Shown here in pieces: positions 36,782 through 38,920 of a DNA stretch of 38,920 bases. The notes under the pieces are model-generated. The model saw only the letters and a list, made by a program, of their open reading frames with translations, was not told the DNA's origin and made no database searches. The stretch covers positions 1-38,920 of the IMG/VR virus record IMGVR_UViG_3300017963_000461; one strand, 5' to 3'. Each line of letters starts with the position of its first letter. Positions within the stretch are counted from its first letter, which is position 1. The DNA is from a virus. The position numbers and the translations under genes are program-made.

Positions 36782-37018
36782 TCAGTTGTTTACAACATCC
36801 AAAATCCAATCACGAGGTACAGCTATTTCAGAGTCAATCGCTCTGTCCCGAATAGCGTCTAGTGTCCTGGCGCACTCTTCATGTGCGGACTGTAGCTTAT
36901 CAAGCTCTGCGCGCAGCTTGCTGTTCTGCACCTCGAGGAACTGCATATATTCCTTATTGCGCTTTGCCTCTAGCTTGTACTTTAACATTGAATCTATACT
37001 ACCCTTTAGGGCTGGCAT
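36782..37018 (-). CDS. Coiled-coil protein, 78 aa
   Basis: A charged helix (YKLEAKRNKEYMQFLEVQ, KLRAELDKLQSAHEE) forms a likely coiled coil over residues 15-55. AAAGGAGAGG precedes the ATG. The function is unknown. It partly overlaps the short gene upstream. Confidence 0.6.
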   Translation of the reverse strand: MPALKGSIDSMLKYKLEAKRNKEYMQFLEVQNSKLRAELDKLQSAHEECARTLDAIRDRAIDSEIAVPRDWILDVVNN

Positions 37019-37128
37019 ATTTCCTCTCCTTTAGGCGGGCCATCCGAGACGCCCAGCACCATGCCAGGCGCCCCGGTAGGACTGGTAAACCCACACCTTC
37101 TGACAGTGTATTTTTTTGCTTGCGTCAT
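37006..37128 (-). CDS. Small protein, 40 aa
   Basis: A basic start (TQAKKYTVRRCG) is followed by a Gly-Pro-rich end. The ATG lies ten bases after the stop of the Cas4-like gene, and the stop overlaps the next gene, whose ribosome site is inside this frame. The tight spacing supports it. Confidence 0.45.
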   Translation of the reverse strand: MTQAKKYTVRRCGFTSPTGAPGMVLGVSDGPPKGEEICQP

Positions 37129-37137
37129 GGCCCGCCA

Positions 37138-37995
37138 TTAAAAGCCCAGTTCTTCATGCTGGGCATCTTTTCTGCGAAACTGTGCAGCGTCTTGCAGGGT
37201 GGCTCGCTCTGCGCATACCTCGAGGTATTCACATGTGCCATAGTTGCCAAGGCATGAGCCAGGGTTCTGTGGCCAGCGGTTGTGCTTGTGCGCTTGCCTG
37301 ACTATCACAGTCCAGTCGTATAAATCTTGCCTGGCCTGCAGCAAATCAGAATCACTGCGCGGTATCCTACGGAACTGGTAATACTTCTCTTTGTCTTCTT
37401 GTATTGCTTGCTCGCAGCGCTCCTGATACTGGTCAACTGTTTCTGTTTTCTTCTGCCGCAGCTGTGGCTTGCGCAATACATCATAATAACATACTCGAGT
37501 ATCACTGGCAAGCATGTACCAGAGCATCTGGCTATCTACTGTCAGTTTTTGCCAGTATCGGTCAAAGCCAATGATGCTCTTTGACGTGCTCTTGTGCTCT
37601 AGCAGTGCTGGCCCGTTATCGTCTTCTAGCAGCCCGTCAATCTTGCAGCAGTACCGCACACCACGCAGTGTCTTTTTGCCAGCGCGGACTAGTGTGCTAT
37701 ATTCCTGCTCTACTGCGACAACGTGCAAATGCTCACGCGGCGGCGCGTAGTGCTTGAGCATGGCACACAGCTTGGCGGTATCTGTCTCACTGATACTGCC
37801 AGCATTTTTCTTGAGCACTGCAAGCGCTGCCTCTTTTGACTCGAGCCACCACTTTTCCAAAGCAAGGTGCAGAGCCCTGCCAAGTGACAATGCCAATGCC
37901 TCTATAACAGGCACATACTTGAGCACATACGCGAAAAAGTACTTGCGCGGACAAGTGCGAAAAGAACTAATAGAGCTGTGGGTTACAATTAGCAT
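37138..37995 (-). CDS. Cas4/RecB-like PD-(D/E)XK exonuclease
   Basis: The 285-aa protein has the layout of Cas4- or AddB-C-type nucleases. SSISSFRTCPRKYFF near the start supplies the first Cys, KIDGLLED and LLEHKSTS give the catalytic Asp, Glu and Lys, and a Q..WYMLA motif follows. A final Cys cluster, C..NYGTCEYLEVC, could complete an iron-sulfur cluster. It would trim DNA ends for recombination. Neighbours are an SSB-like protein and the Sak4-like ATPase, which together make a recombination module. Confidence 0.8.
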   Translation of the reverse strand: MLIVTHSSISSFRTCPRKYFFAYVLKYVPVIEALALSLGRALHLALEKWWLESKEAALAVLKKNAGSISETDTAKLCAMLKHYAPPREHLHVVAVEQEYSTLVRAGKKTLRGVRYCCKIDGLLEDDNGPALLEHKSTSKSIIGFDRYWQKLTVDSQMLWYMLASDTRVCYYDVLRKPQLRQKKTETVDQYQERCEQAIQEDKEKYYQFRRIPRSDSDLLQARQDLYDWTVIVRQAHKHNRWPQNPGSCLGNYGTCEYLEVCAERATLQDAAQFRRKDAQHEELGF

Positions 37996-38014
37996 GTGGC
38001 CCCCATTTCAGGTT

Positions 38015-38503
38015 TTAAAATCCGAAATTGTCCTCATACGAGGCGGGCGGTGGATCTTCTTCTGTGTACTTCTTCTGGGGCGCGTCTTCTTTCACTGCTT
38101 CAACTTTGTCGATCTGCTTTAGCAGCGCAGAGAAGCGGCCAAGGTTGGCGCTCTTGGAATCAATGCGCTCCACCACTCCACCATGGTATGGGTTCACCCA
38201 GCCCACCTTGGCGCGCCACTGTCCATCGTAGTGCTCATGGTCAACAGTAATGCGGCACATGTTCCCGCGCAAATGCTTGCCATCGCCAAGAATATCTAGA
38301 TCGTCATGCTGAAAGCCCATGGCGCGGATCTTCTTTAGCGTGTGGCTAATCGCTTTCTCGCTCAAAGAGAAAAAGCCGATAATGCTGCCAGCCTCTGTCT
38401 GGAATTCAGCGAAAAACTGATAGCTGCCAGTAGTGGCCTGGTTGTAACCATGATCAATTACCTTTGCCTCATACTTTCCTTTTGGGTGCATCCACTCAGC
38501 CAT
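38015..38503 (-). CDS. SSB-like single-strand DNA-binding protein
   Basis: The 162-aa protein has an OB-fold-like beta region (about residues 8-105) with aromatic residues (GSYQFFAEFQ, VGWVNPYHGG). The C-terminal tail is Pro- and acid-rich and ends in DNFGF, like the protein-binding tails of SSB proteins. AAAGGAG precedes the ATG, which overlaps the end of the Sak4-like gene by 8 bases. It would protect single-stranded DNA and recruit the Sak4-like and Cas4-like proteins. Confidence 0.75.
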   Translation of the reverse strand: MAEWMHPKGKYEAKVIDHGYNQATTGSYQFFAEFQTEAGSIIGFFSLSEKAISHTLKKIRAMGFQHDDLDILGDGKHLRGNMCRITVDHEHYDGQWRAKVGWVNPYHGGVVERIDSKSANLGRFSALLKQIDKVEAVKEDAPQKKYTEEDPPPASYEDNFGF

Positions 38504-38920
38504 TTTCTTGCTCCTTTGTCAAAAGTCTATTGAGCACTACCTTTGCCTTGGCAAAGTCTGCGCCGTCAATTTCTTCTACATCACTGATGCCCAGATAGGC
38601 AAGCGCTTTTGCTGCCTGCTCTGAGGAAAACAGATTCCAGCGGGCCGCAATGTCTTTCCCGATAGCGGCGTCTTGCCCTAGGTTTTCTTCAATCGATGCC
38701 CATGACAGTGGCAATGTCTCTGGCAAGCTAAAGCCTACCCTTGTACCAGCATCTTCCACTGCGCTACCAGAGGCGTAGAGTATGCGTGTACTGTTGCTGA
38801 CAATGCGCCTCTGGCCGTCAATTTCCGCTTTGCTGTATTCATAGTCAGCGCGCAGAATGATATCCGCCCAGGCAATCAGTTTGGCCCAGACGCGCTTGTC
38901 AAGGTCAGGAGTAAACTTCT
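38496..38920 (-). CDS. Sak4-like recombination ATPase, C-terminal part
   Basis: This frame enters from the window edge with KFTPDLDKRVWAKLIAW and ends after 139 residues that are not in the left-edge part. It continues the N-terminal part at 1-481 exactly where the family expects it: NPVSGDYQK joins FTPDLDK once the six shared bases are counted once. Later features are RRIVSNSTRILY and FSLPETLPLSW, typical of the end of this ATPase family. It overlaps the SSB-like gene by 8 bases. Confidence 0.88.
   Translation of the reverse strand, partial: KFTPDLDKRVWAKLIAWADIILRADYEYSKAEIDGQRRIVSNSTRILYASGSAVEDAGTRVGFSLPETLPLSWASIEENLGQDAAIGKDIAARWNLFSSEQAAKALAYLGISDVEEIDGADFAKAKVVLNRLLTKEQENG

Overview
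The window looks like an essentially complete genome of a tailed double-stranded DNA phage, probably a siphovirus of a Gram-negative bacterium. Coding density is very high, the genes form two opposed blocks, and a full set of packaging, head, tail and lysis genes is present. The Gram-negative host is inferred from a spanin-like overlapping gene pair and a lipoprotein with a typical lipobox. The two window ends share six bases (ACTTCT). Collapsing that overlap joins the N-terminal half of a recombination ATPase at position 1 to its C-terminal half at 38920 in frame, so the genome is circular or circularly permuted, about 38,914 bp. No integrase, repressor, transposase or DNA polymerase was recognised.

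Layout. A divergent promoter region near 960-1065 carries a 24-bp palindrome over the leftward -35 box. The leftward block runs from 805 across the window ends and down to 31763. It holds small membrane and charged proteins, a Sak4-like ATPase, an SSB-like protein, a Cas4/RecB-like nuclease, unknown proteins, an RNA cluster (35635-35916) with one tRNA and one apparently circularly permuted tRNA, a metallopeptidase-like membrane protein, an Rnl2-like RNA ligase, small zinc-motif proteins, a Fis-type DNA-binding protein and a lipoprotein. The rightward block starts with a DNA methyltransferase, then replication genes (initiator-like protein, small loader-like protein, DnaB helicase), a resolvase-like nuclease, a GIY-YIG nuclease and the terminase pair. 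A patch of very small, tightly overlapping accessory genes follows (7.7-12.5 kb), two of them with Ala-rich low-complexity repeats.

The late genes (12.5-31.7 kb) have Mu-like head genes: a portal fused to a MuF-type domain, a protease with an internally initiated scaffold, a decoration protein and a major capsid protein. They are joined to a long non-contractile tail module: tail completion protein, tail tube, two tail chaperones linked by a canonical -1 frameshift site, tape measure and hub. Four genes in the tail region encode proteins with N-terminal signal peptides. The lysis cassette has an M15 endopeptidase, a holin candidate and overlapping spanin candidates. A metallophosphoesterase ends the block, which meets the leftward block at about 31.74 kb over a hairpin.

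The most unusual observations are the permuted tRNA with an RNA ligase gene downstream in the same block, the strong excess of CTCGAG (about 40 by eye, about 9.5 expected), and the set of exported proteins inside the tail gene cluster.
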